Positions 13,983 through 20,827 of a stretch of 22,051 nucleotides of DNA are shown piece after piece; the stretch's first letter is position 1; every line of letters starts with the position of its first letter. The stretch is taken from positions 1-22,051 of the IMG/VR virus record IMGVR_UViG_3300045911_000278. The stretch is one strand, 5' to 3'. The notes under the pieces were generated by a model. It was not told where the DNA came from and searched no databases. It worked only from the letters and a program-made list of their open reading frames with translations. Source of the stretch: a virus. A program made the position numbers and the translations under genes.

Positions 13983-15095
13983 TTATCCGAGAAACCATTT
14001 TCTTGGTGAAAACCTGTTTATCTTAGCTGCATTTTCTGCAATAGAAGCCTTATCTTCAAATTGTTTAACTGTATCAATATATTGTAATAAATGTTCTTGT
14101 AACTTTAATTTTAAATCTTCTTGTAATTGTTTAGATTCTTCTATTAATCCTTGATAATCAAACTCAACTTGATATTCACTGTTTGGACTTGCTATAGTAC
14201 GAACTTTGCGCCATTTTGCACCTTGTACATATTTAGCTAATGCTAATGTATAATTGTCAATCCAGCTCTTAGCCATATCATTTAATTTTGAATAAGGGAT
14301 ATTACTTATTTTTACTTGTGCAGGGTTAGCAATCAACTCTTCAACCTCTTCACTTTCTTGTGTATCTAAACCTAAAAAATCTTGTTCATCCATATAATAA
14401 TAATATACTCTCCCGCCTGTAGTCCATCCTTGTGATGATGAGCCACCTGGACCAGGGGTTAATTCTACTATATCTCCCGAAATGTTATAAAAAAATTCAC
14501 TACGCAATACTTTAGATCTCATTTCTAAAGCTTGAGCTAATAAAACTACATCAAACAAATTTCCTAAATACATTAAAGGAGAATTACCATAACTCAATCC
14601 ATACTGTCCAAAAGAAAATAAAGATAGGTTAGTAATATCTCCAGTTACTGTAGCAGATCCGAATATTTCTGGCGGACCATACCACATAATCCTATGAATT
14701 CTTCTTTCACCTCTAACATATGGTACAGAAGATTCTACTGTCAAATCGTATATTTGCTTATCTTTTTCTAGAACAAAATAATCTTTTTTCCATGGAATTT
14801 TTCCTCCCACTCGCACCATAGAAGCAAACCAGTCGCTAATACGCTGAGCTATCATAGTATTATCATAAATAAACTTATTGGTAAAATCTCGAGATGCATT
14901 TGTCCCTACTATGTTAGAAAATTGATTGCGAATTTGCCATTGATGAATTTCATATAAAAAATCTTTCAAGGCTCTTCTAGCTAAAATCCACACTTCTTTT
15001 TCAGTTATATCAACTCCAATTTCTTCACCACCTAACAACACTTGTATATATTGATATAACTCTTTAACTTCATCGGGAGTCATGTCTAATAACAT
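13983..15095 (-). CDS. Neck / head-closure protein (T4 gp13-like)
   Basis: 370 residues (T4 gp13 has 309). Helical N-terminus (TEKEVWILARRALKDFLYEI), then a beta-rich centre with KQIYDLTVESSVPYVRGERR and IHRIMWYGPPEIFG, a Gly-rich loop (about 217-229), and a C-terminal helical segment SWIDNYTLALAKYVQGAKWR followed by KLQEHLLQYIDTVKQFED. An R-I-x-W/Y-Y-x-P-P region followed by late A-L-A-K-Y-x-x-G-x-K-W-R is what I expect for gp13-like neck proteins of T4-like phages. First gene of the leftward virion operon, downstream of the divergent control region at 15096-15252. A second in-frame ATG four codons in is an alternative start. Confidence 0.65.
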   Translation of the reverse strand: MLLDMTPDEVKELYQYIQVLLGGEEIGVDITEKEVWILARRALKDFLYEIHQWQIRNQFSNIVGTNASRDFTNKFIYDNTMIAQRISDWFASMVRVGGKIPWKKDYFVLEKDKQIYDLTVESSVPYVRGERRIHRIMWYGPPEIFGSATVTGDITNLSLFSFGQYGLSYGNSPLMYLGNLFDVVLLAQALEMRSKVLRSEFFYNISGDIVELTPGPGGSSSQGWTTGGRVYYYYMDEQDFLGLDTQESEEVEELIANPAQVKISNIPYSKLNDMAKSWIDNYTLALAKYVQGAKWRKVRTIASPNSEYQVEFDYQGLIEESKQLQEDLKLKLQEHLLQYIDTVKQFEDKASIAENAAKINRFSPRKWFLG

Positions 15096-15252
15096 TAGCT
15101 TATTTTTTTTAAATGTATTATTGTCAATATAATAATTTTATATTATTTGTATATATTGAACTAAATTAACTAACAAAGTAAATAAGAACATTAAATTTTT
15201 TATTATAAATTCCTATATTTAATATACTTTTAAATATCTTTTTATTAGAAAA
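15096..15252. promoter_or_regulatory. Divergent promoter region between virion operon and macro/SNF2 unit
   Basis: 157 bases of nearly pure A/T between divergently read genes, so at least two promoters are expected. A plus-strand TATATTTAAT (15214-15223) lies 29 bases before the macro-domain start and resembles the minus-strand element set. TTTAAATATC follows at 15230-15239. I see no canonical sigma70 pair and no strong hairpin. Confidence 0.5.
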
Positions 15253-15876
15253 ATGTTTAGTTATAAATTAAATAACATTAAGATACGTATTACACATGAC
15301 CCTATTAATAAAGTTGTAGGTGATTGTTTAATAAATTATACGACTGATAATTTATTAACAGGAGGATTAATGTTTAGGCAAATTCATAGAGAGGGTGGTT
15401 CAGTAATTGCTAAAGATTGTCAAGGACAATTGGTTAAATTTGGTCACGTTACATCTACAGGAGAAAAGAGATTATATATAGGAGAAGGGGTAGTGACTAA
15501 TGCTGGTTTGCTTTTACCTAAAAAACTTATACATATTGTGTGTCCTAATTATAGAAACCCAGAAGAAAATAAAAATAAATTAAATTTATTTCTTACAGGA
15601 ATTAATTATTCTTTTGCATTAATTAATGAATTAAAAATTTCTCATTCAATTCGCAGAGTTATTTATCCTAGTATTTGTACCTCTTTATATGGAACCCCTA
15701 CTAAAGAAGAAATTGTTAAGTTTATAAAAACTATTATTAGTAACGCTCAATCATATGAACTAAAAGAAATTACATTTGTTTGTACTTCTGTTGAAGAATA
15801 TGAACTATATGTTAAATTATTTACTGATACTTATCTTACATTTTGGGATAAATTATATAATAAAATTTTCAAATAA
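15253..15876 (+). CDS. Macro-domain protein (ADP-ribose-binding or -hydrolysing)
   Basis: 207 residues. The macro fold is recognisable from VVGDCLINYTTDNLLTGGLM (21-40) with FRQIHREGG, which lines up with the canonical G-D-I-T...N-x-A-N...G-x-G-G-V-x-x-A-I-H-x-x-G region. Further on are GHVTSTGEKRL, then KKLIHIVCP, and the second ligand loop IYPSICTSLYGTP (137-149). The usual N-A-A-N is changed to N-Y-T-T-D-N, so binding may differ from standard MacroD enzymes. Such proteins bind or remove ADP-ribose from proteins or nucleic acids. It lies 6 bases ahead of the SNF2 helicase gene and is surely co-transcribed with it. The C-terminal 30 residues are less typical. The substrate is unknown. Confidence 0.82.
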   Translation: MFSYKLNNIKIRITHDPINKVVGDCLINYTTDNLLTGGLMFRQIHREGGSVIAKDCQGQLVKFGHVTSTGEKRLYIGEGVVTNAGLLLPKKLIHIVCPNYRNPEENKNKLNLFLTGINYSFALINELKISHSIRRVIYPSICTSLYGTPTKEEIVKFIKTIISNAQSYELKEITFVCTSVEEYELYVKLFTDTYLTFWDKLYNKIFK

Positions 15877-15882
15877 TATTAT

Positions 15883-17442
15883 ATGACTCTTGAAGATAAT
15901 TTAAAAAATTATAAAGGAAAAAACTTATATCTTAATGTATTAAAAGATATAGTATTAAGAGGGGAATCATTATCACCTTCTCAAATAAAAATTGCTGAAA
16001 AATTCTTATTTAACCATGCTACTAAAGAAGAAGATTTGAGTTTAATATCTAGTTCAGAACAAATTAAAGAATTTAATATTGATTGGGAGAAATATAATCA
16101 TAAAAGCCCTTTTTCGTTTCAAAAAGAAGCTGTTAATTGGCTTTTAAATAAAGATAGAGCTATTTTAGGAGATGATCCGGGTTTAGGAAAATCTCTCACT
16201 TCAATAATTGCAGCTTTAGAGTCAAAATCAAAAAAAATTCTCGTTATTTGTCCAGCTACGTTAAAACTAAATTGGGAGAGGGAAATAAAAGTTTTTTGTG
16301 ATGAAGTTACAATAATTGATAAAGAATTTAATACTTCTCGATTTACAATTATTAACTATGATATTTTAAAAAAACATATTGATAATATTTTAAAAGCAAA
16401 ATTTGATTTGGTTATTGCTGATGAAGCGCATTTTTTAAAAAATTATTCATCTAAGCGCACTCGTTATGTTATGAGAATAGCTAATAAAACCCCTAAGATT
16501 TGGTTACTAACTGGAACTCCTATAGCAAATAAACCTATTGACTTTTATACACTTTTAAAAATGTGTAAACATGAATTAGGAAAAAATAAACAATTCTTTG
16601 GTGAAAGATATTGTAAAGGTGAAAGAACGAGATGGGGTTGGGTTTTTAATGGAGCTTCTAATTTAAGAGAATTGCATTTAAAAACTAAAAATATAATATT
16701 AAGAAGAAAAAAAGAAGATGTTTTAGACTTACCACCCAAAACTAGAATTCCTGTTTATCTAGAATTAAAAAACAAAAAAGGATATGATAGAGCATTAGCA
16801 GATTATTATCTTAACAAGTACCAAGACGTTTTAGATGAAGAAACATTAGAATTATTACAGGAAGAAAAAACATTAACAGATAAATTAGTAGAAATAAGTG
16901 TTTTAAGATACTTTACCGCTTTAGAAAAAACACAAGACGGTTCTTTGTTTGAATTAATAGATAGTTATTTAGAACAAGGTAAAAAAATTGTAGTATTTAC
17001 TAACTATCTTAAAGTTATTGATTTAATAAAAGAAAAATATAATAGTCAATGTGTTACATTAGATGGTAGATTATCTTTAGAAGAAAGACAAAAAAATATA
17101 GATTTATTCCAAAACAATTCTGAAGTTAAATTAGTAGCTTGTAATTTAGCTATTGCTTCTGTAGGATTAACATTAACAGCAGCTACTGTTGCAATTATGA
17201 ATGATTTAAATTGGTCTCCGTCTGTTATGATACAAGCTGAAGATCGAATTATGAGAATTGGACAAACTAATGCGGTTGATATTGTATTCCCTATATATCA
17301 AGGAACAATTGATGAAAATATTTTTGATGTATTGCAAGATAAAATGATTAATATATCACAAATTATAGAAGGAAAAATTATTTCATATGTAAATAAAGAT
17401 ATTACTTCAGAAATATATTCTAGATTAAAAAACAAACCCTAA
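15883..17442 (+). CDS. SNF2-family DNA-dependent ATPase/helicase
   Basis: 519 residues with a complete two-lobe SNF2 core. The Q-motif-like FSFQKEAVNWLL precedes Walker A GDDPGLGKS (96-104; SNF2 proteins usually have D-E-M-G-L-G-K-T, so this is a variant). Motif Ia is ILVICPATLKLNW, motif II is DEAH (180-183), motif III LLTGTPIAN, and the second lobe has KIVVFTNYLKVID, then LVACNLAIASVGLTLTAA and motif VI QAEDRIMRIGQ (451-461). The N-terminal 70 residues include a short SPSQIKIAEKFL helix. It resembles the small SMARCAL1-like group that remodels forked DNA. In T4-like phages UvsW-type helicases act in recombination and replication restart, which may be the analogous job. It is followed by a clear terminator. 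Confidence 0.92.
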   Translation: MTLEDNLKNYKGKNLYLNVLKDIVLRGESLSPSQIKIAEKFLFNHATKEEDLSLISSSEQIKEFNIDWEKYNHKSPFSFQKEAVNWLLNKDRAILGDDPGLGKSLTSIIAALESKSKKILVICPATLKLNWEREIKVFCDEVTIIDKEFNTSRFTIINYDILKKHIDNILKAKFDLVIADEAHFLKNYSSKRTRYVMRIANKTPKIWLLTGTPIANKPIDFYTLLKMCKHELGKNKQFFGERYCKGERTRWGWVFNGASNLRELHLKTKNIILRRKKEDVLDLPPKTRIPVYLELKNKKGYDRALADYYLNKYQDVLDEETLELLQEEKTLTDKLVEISVLRYFTALEKTQDGSLFELIDSYLEQGKKIVVFTNYLKVIDLIKEKYNSQCVTLDGRLSLEERQKNIDLFQNNSEVKLVACNLAIASVGLTLTAATVAIMNDLNWSPSVMIQAEDRIMRIGQTNAVDIVFPIYQGTIDENIFDVLQDKMINISQIIEGKIISYVNKDITSEIYSRLKNKP

Positions 17443-17470
17443 TAGAGTAGCGAATCCTATTAGGGTTTTT
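17433..17470 (+). terminator. Rho-independent terminator after SNF2 gene
   Basis: Arms AAACCCTAATAG / CTATTAGGGTTT (12 bp, 11-base loop) followed by TT. The stem begins within the last codons of the SNF2 gene, so the stop codon is inside the hairpin. Confidence 0.88.
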
Positions 17471-17518
17471 GCCATAATAGCAAACAGGTCCTAAGTCCAT
17501 GTATCTTTAATAGTTTTT

Positions 17519-17794
17519 TTACACAAATGAAACTTTTTTACCAGTTAATCGCTCTAATTTTTCTTTTAAGTTTTTAGTTTTACGCCAACGCCATAATTCT
17601 AGCGTTCCTTTTGATATTGCTGCATCTTCATTATCGTAAATTCCAATAATTTCATCTCTCTTTAAACCCCCTTTAAATTGTAATTCAAGCTCTGGAATAG
17701 TACATTTAAAAACAATATCCTCTATAACTGGAGAAGTAGCTGAGTGAGGTACTTTGGTTACAAACCAAAACTCTGATGTTAAAAAATTTGCCAT
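17519..17794 (-). CDS. Small unknown protein ending in the LTGKKV module
   Basis: 91 residues from the ATG at 17794; the frame stays open 57 bases further but MANFLTSEFWFV is the more plausible start. The body is mixed (VTKVPHSATSPVIEDIVFKC, then FKGGLKRDEIIGIYDNEDAA) and continues into LWRWRKTKNLKEKLERLTGK, so the recurring module (LERLTGKKVSFV) is the extreme C-terminus here. The DNA of this end resembles the leader DNA of the genes at 7862 and 8486. The gene stands alone on the minus strand among plus-strand genes. Function unknown. A terminal tag on an otherwise different protein strengthens the view that the module is a sorting signal. Confidence 0.65.
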   Translation of the reverse strand: MANFLTSEFWFVTKVPHSATSPVIEDIVFKCTIPELELQFKGGLKRDEIIGIYDNEDAAISKGTLELWRWRKTKNLKEKLERLTGKKVSFV

Positions 17795-17947
17795 TATAAA
17801 TAACCTAGTGTTACTAGTAAATATGTTAAAATTAGGTTTGTTATAATACAAAGTGTATTTTTAGCTATTATTTTTATATGCCTGGTGAAAAAAGTACATC
17901 TAATATTTATTCCTTTGTTTGGGTTTGCTAAACATGAAGGAGGTTTG

Positions 17948-18301
17948 ATGGTTGTAATGGGGGGAGAAGAAAGCATTAGTTATGAAGCTATAGGTAGTAG
18001 TTATATAAACTGCGCACGGTTAGAACACGGATGTTATACATATTACAATAAAGCTTCTATGTGTAGTTTTTTTATACAAAGTGAATTAAATAGGGAGAAT
18101 CTTAAAGTAGGCGATTCAGTTATATATATACCAGATCATGTAAGTTTTATGGATTATATTCATTTTGAATATGGAATTGTAACAAGTTTCAATTCTGATG
18201 GTGATCCGTTTGTAAAATATTTTAACAATTACACTAAAGAATATCAACTTACTTCTCAATTAACTAGTTTAAACAATGTTTACCCTTACAAACAACAATA
18301 A
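17948..18301 (+). CDS. Small phage protein with SH3-like C-terminal part
   Basis: 117 residues from the ATG at 17948, which has AAGGAGG four bases upstream, the only strong Shine-Dalgarno sequence I noticed in the window. A GTG 63 bases earlier is in frame but poorly supported. Residues 20-55 contain four Cys or His residues and many aromatics (NCARLEHGCYTYYNKASMCS). The C-terminal part, LKVGDSVIYIPDHVS, then EYGIVTSFNSDGDPFVKYF and TSQLTSLNNVYPY, has the V-G-D-x-V-x-Y-x-P...G-x-V...F-V-x-Y-F pattern of small SH3-like proteins common in phages. Function unknown. First of a four-gene plus-strand set. Confidence 0.65.
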   Translation: MVVMGGEESISYEAIGSSYINCARLEHGCYTYYNKASMCSFFIQSELNRENLKVGDSVIYIPDHVSFMDYIHFEYGIVTSFNSDGDPFVKYFNNYTKEYQLTSQLTSLNNVYPYKQQ

Positions 18302-18313
18302 TAATAATTAATT

Positions 18314-18529
18314 ATGAATGTTTTAGATTTTCCTAATGAAGAGATTTCGGAAATGAAACAATTTTACGGCTGTAAAGTACGCGTAAAGGATATAAATGGC
18401 CAATATTGGCAAGGAATATTAAAATATTGTGGAGGAAACTCTATTATTAATTGGAAACTACAAGTAACTCTTGATGGAACTCCCATACAAATTAATAGTA
18501 TTGCAGATATTGAACTTTTAGAAAATTAA
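18314..18529 (+). CDS. Small unknown protein, SH3/LSm-like
   Basis: 71 residues. The stretch FYGCKVRVKDINGQYWQGIL, then WKLQVTLDGTPIQINSIADI, looks like a small beta-barrel (K-V-R-V-x-D...G-x-L...L-x-V...I-x-x-I), as in SH3- or LSm-like modules. It lies 12 bases after the preceding gene and 6 before the next, so it is in an operon. No specific family recognised. Confidence 0.65.
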   Translation: MNVLDFPNEEISEMKQFYGCKVRVKDINGQYWQGILKYCGGNSIINWKLQVTLDGTPIQINSIADIELLEN

Positions 18530-18535
18530 CAAATT

Positions 18536-18877
18536 ATGCTTAATATACTCAAAGACTTTATTGTTCTCGAAAAACCTTATTATCTAAGTAAGAGCGAATT
18601 AGATGAAATATTAGACTTTTATGTTACAAAAGGATATAATTATTTCGGTAGTATGGGAGAAAAATTAAAAAAAGAAATAAGTTCAGGTATAGCTGTATAT
18701 AATATACAAATTAATTATGAACCAAATGATATTAGACTTAGTAATATAATTATCCCAGGCTCTATAGTTAAAATTACAGATTGCTCTTCAACAGAAGATA
18801 AAAACCTTTTTTTAAAAAAAATAAGAAACAATTCTATAAGTTATCATATTAATATTATCAATGAAGAATTATCATAA
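18536..18877 (+). CDS. Unknown small protein, 113 residues
   Basis: Not recognised. N-terminal helices (KPYYLSKSELDEILDFYVTK) are followed by a strand-rich half (GIAVYNIQINYEPNDIRLSN, then IIIPGSIVKITDC). There is no membrane segment. Its end overlaps the next gene by 17 bases. Probably an early or accessory phage gene. Confidence 0.6.
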   Translation: MLNILKDFIVLEKPYYLSKSELDEILDFYVTKGYNYFGSMGEKLKKEISSGIAVYNIQINYEPNDIRLSNIIIPGSIVKITDCSSTEDKNLFLKKIRNNSISYHINIINEELS

Positions 18878-19250
18878 TTACAAATGGCAGGAGCGTAACT
18901 CCAAAGAAAAGAAAGATAAAAAAAAATTAAAAATTAAATCTTCTTTTCATCTTAGTAATAATTCTTTAATTGCTATTAGAGATAGAATAGAAAAAGAAAG
19001 ATTTAATCGACTAATTCACAACACTTTAGACAGTGGAAAGGTAACTATAAAATATGACGTTTCTGGAAATGAATATTATAGCACATATTCAGTATGTGAT
19101 CTTAAATTTTTTAATTATACTGATAAAGCATATTATATTGGACATAAAGATGAGGGAATATTAGGGATTTTTGAACTATCTTCTATTATCCTGATGCCAT
19201 TGACTGATTTAGAATTTGCACTTTACAATATAAACAAAGAACTAGGGTAG
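18861..19250 (+). CDS. Unknown small basic protein, 129 residues
   Basis: Not recognised. The N-terminal 30 residues are very Lys/Arg-rich and likely disordered (NSKEKKDKKKLKIKSS), a possible nucleic-acid-binding tail. The rest is alpha/beta (SLIAIRDRIEKERFNRLIHN, then KVTIKYDVSGNEYYSTYSVC). Its start lies inside the preceding gene (17-base overlap), implying coupled translation, and its stop overlaps the convergent minus-strand gene by 9 bases. Confidence 0.6.
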   Translation: MKNYHNYKWQERNSKEKKDKKKLKIKSSFHLSNNSLIAIRDRIEKERFNRLIHNTLDSGKVTIKYDVSGNEYYSTYSVCDLKFFNYTDKAYYIGHKDEGILGIFELSSIILMPLTDLEFALYNINKELG

Positions 19251-19556
19251 TTTGTTTAACGTAGCGATCGTCCAAGTGATTTCTAAATATTCTAAATTAT
19301 TATCTTCTATTAATTTTACTTTATAGCCCTTATTTTTTAAAGAATCTATAATTAAATTTTTAATGCGTTGTTTTTGTAATGGACCTGAAGTACTCACCAA
19401 AGGAGTAGTAATGTTGTAAAGTAATTTATATTCTTCTTCTTGAGAAGTAATTTGGTCGATTAAATTATTTAATTCGTCATTTATGTTATTTATAAATGGT
19501 TGATCTCTTTGTTGAGCTTCCTTAGTTAATTGTTTAATATTTTTTAATTCAGCCAT
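19242..19556 (-). CDS. Unknown small helical protein, 104 residues
   Basis: Not recognised. The protein is helical in its first 50 residues (NINDELNNLIDQITSQEEEY), then has a short alpha/beta end (RIKNLIIDSLKNKGYKVKLI, EYLEITWTI). The G-Y-x-V...I-x-W ending resembles small proteins whose last strand pairs with a partner, but this is no identification. It is a lone minus-strand gene between plus-strand genes, convergent with one and divergent from the other. A GATATTTAAAGAAAAA element lies 14 bases upstream, identical to that before the gene at 9277. Confidence 0.65.
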   Translation of the reverse strand: MAELKNIKQLTKEAQQRDQPFINNINDELNNLIDQITSQEEEYKLLYNITTPLVSTSGPLQKQRIKNLIIDSLKNKGYKVKLIEDNNLEYLEITWTIATLNKLP

Positions 19557-19570
19557 TTTTACTATTTTTC

Positions 19571-19580
19571 TTTAAATATC
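19571..19580 (-). promoter_or_regulatory. GATATTTAAA element, candidate phage promoter
   Basis: Leftward-reading GATATTTAAA, 14 bases before the start at 19556, inside a 29-base gap between divergent start codons. Confidence 0.4.
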
Positions 19581-19585
19581 TTTAA

Positions 19586-19939
19586 ATGTATGAAATTAAA
19601 CTAAACAAATGTTTATATGAAATTTATTCAGAACTTAATTTAGAAGATCCGTTTGAATATAATAGTAGTTATTATTTAATCGGAGAAGATGATACTATCA
19701 TTCAATTTCGTATTGTTGCAAATACATATAATGTCTATTTAGTTGAATTTAATAACAAAAAAGCTGGTAAACCTCTTCATACCTTAGCTAATTCTACTTT
19801 GTTTAAACAAAACAATCGTGAACTTGATTATAATAGTTTAAATGAAAATTTAACTTACCAATATATTGATGGTGCTGATTTAGAACAATATATATTTGGT
19901 TTAAAAAAATTAGAATATATATGGGGTTCTAAAATTTAA
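19586..19939 (+). CDS. Unknown protein, 117 residues
   Basis: Not recognised. It is an alpha/beta protein beginning MYEIKLNKCLYEIYSELN, with a strand pair around YYLIGEDDTIIQFRIVANTY and NVYLVEFNNKKAGKP, and a C-terminal helical part (GADLEQYIFGLKKLEYIWG). There is no signal peptide or membrane helix. The start codon is only 29 bases from the divergent start of the gene at 19556. The large structured gap 19940-20290 follows. Confidence 0.6.
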   Translation: MYEIKLNKCLYEIYSELNLEDPFEYNSSYYLIGEDDTIIQFRIVANTYNVYLVEFNNKKAGKPLHTLANSTLFKQNNRELDYNSLNENLTYQYIDGADLEQYIFGLKKLEYIWGSKI

Positions 19940-20028
19940 TTAGAGAATTATTTAATTAAATAGATAATAAAAGTTTTTAAAAAGTGTAATAAAATTTTAA
20001 AGTCAAATTTTAAAGCCAAATATTTATG

Positions 20029-20214
20029 TGTGAACTACCTAAAATTTAAAAAATTATAGGCTTCCTGCAAATTAAACTTTGCAATACATTAGTATTTACT
20101 ACTAATGGCTCGTTCACAGAAGCAAATTAGTTATATTGATAATAACTTATCAATAACTAAACTAATAATATTACAGTAAAGCACCTAAAAGCTAAAGACT
20201 TTTAAGTTTTCTTT
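20029..20214 (+). ncRNA. Candidate structured RNA: four-way junction, HEARO/IS605-like
   Basis: Lies in a 351-base gene-free stretch (19940-20290). TGTGAAC (20029-20035) pairs with GTTCACA (20112-20118), enclosing three hairpins: CCTAaAATTT/AAATTaTAGG (20038-20060), TGCAAA/TTTGCA (20066-20083) and ATTAGTA/TACTAAT (20088-20106). A 14-bp bulged hairpin with a TAAC loop follows (20127-20160), then a weak terminator-like hairpin (20184-20206) with TTTTCTTT. GTGAACTACC-hairpin-GGCTTCCTGC and ACTAATGGCTC recall HEARO (IscB-associated omega RNA) and IS200/IS605 sequences. That match is from memory. No IscB, IsrB or TnpB gene is in the window. A cis-regulatory leader for the gene at 20291 is the main alternative. 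Bases 19940-20028 are AT-rich without clear features. Confidence 0.55.
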
Positions 20215-20245
20215 GGAAAATTATACAAAAAGGTTGTTTGGTTAC

Positions 20246-20282
20246 TTGTTTTAATATATCTTTAGGTAACAAATTAAAACAA
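20246..20282 (+). promoter_or_regulatory. Hairpin just before the start codon at 20291
   Basis: TTGTTTTAAT and ATTAAAACAA form a 10-bp stem with a 17-base loop, ending 8 bases before the ATG. It could hide the ribosome-binding region of the gene at 20291 and so regulate translation. Confidence 0.4.
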
Positions 20283-20290
20283 CTAAAACT

Positions 20291-20797
20291 ATGGCAACTA
20301 AATTAATTAGTACTGAAGAATTAAAAAATATTTTAGCAAACATTAAAGGTGCAACAATGGTAACTGTAACAACTGTTACAGAGCCTAACATGAAAAAAAC
20401 AAATAATCCTTATTTAGGGGTAAAAAAAATCACTACAACGAATTGCACAATTAATTTTATTTATGCAAACAGTGTAAATAATCAACGTGCAAAAGAAGGA
20501 TCTACTACTGATTTTACTCCGTATCCCAGAAAATGGGGACACCGTATACAAGGTACTCCACTTATTGAACATAAAGGTGAATATTATTTAGAAGTAAAAC
20601 CTAATGGAAAACCACAAGATGTAACCTATTCTTTAAACGGAACTATCATTCCTGTAGAAACTTTAAAACCGTTTTTATACGAAAACAAATCAAACGCTGC
20701 TCACCAAGGAGTTGATAAAGAAATTATTGTAAGAGATATTAAATTATCAAATATCTCTCAAATTCAAATGAAAGGTGATTTATTATTAATTAAGTAA
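20291..20797 (+). CDS. Conserved phage protein, function unknown
   Basis: 168 residues, beta-rich. Blocks such as ATMVTVTTVTEPNMKKT, INFIYANSVNNQRAKEG, PRKWGHRIQGTPLIEHKG and YYLEVKPN match a family I recall from many unrelated phages, annotated only as hypothetical. The C-terminal third (VRDIKLSNISQIQMKGDLLL) fits the family too. There is no signal peptide or membrane segment. It has an unusually long leader holding a structured RNA candidate and a hairpin right before its start. The repeat-protein gene follows 30 bases later, probably in the same transcript. Confidence 0.75.
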   Translation: MATKLISTEELKNILANIKGATMVTVTTVTEPNMKKTNNPYLGVKKITTTNCTINFIYANSVNNQRAKEGSTTDFTPYPRKWGHRIQGTPLIEHKGEYYLEVKPNGKPQDVTYSLNGTIIPVETLKPFLYENKSNAAHQGVDKEIIVRDIKLSNISQIQMKGDLLLIK

Positions 20798-20827
20798 AGC
20801 GTTTAAAAATCTTTAAAACAAATCTTC

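Noticed and set aside
17795-17802. Plus-strand TATAAATA as a late promoter
   Set aside because: It is an exact T4 late consensus, but it lies about 150 bases from the next plus-strand start; chance is likely in such AT-rich DNA.
17885-17947. GTG start giving a 138-residue protein
   Set aside because: The ATG at 17948 has a strong Shine-Dalgarno sequence, while the GTG has none.
20029-20118. Cloverleaf that could be a tRNA gene
   Set aside because: The fold has four arms, but there is no T-loop GTTCRA motif, the middle hairpin has a 6-base loop, and the D-arm position is an AT stem with a 3-base loop. It does not fit a tRNA.
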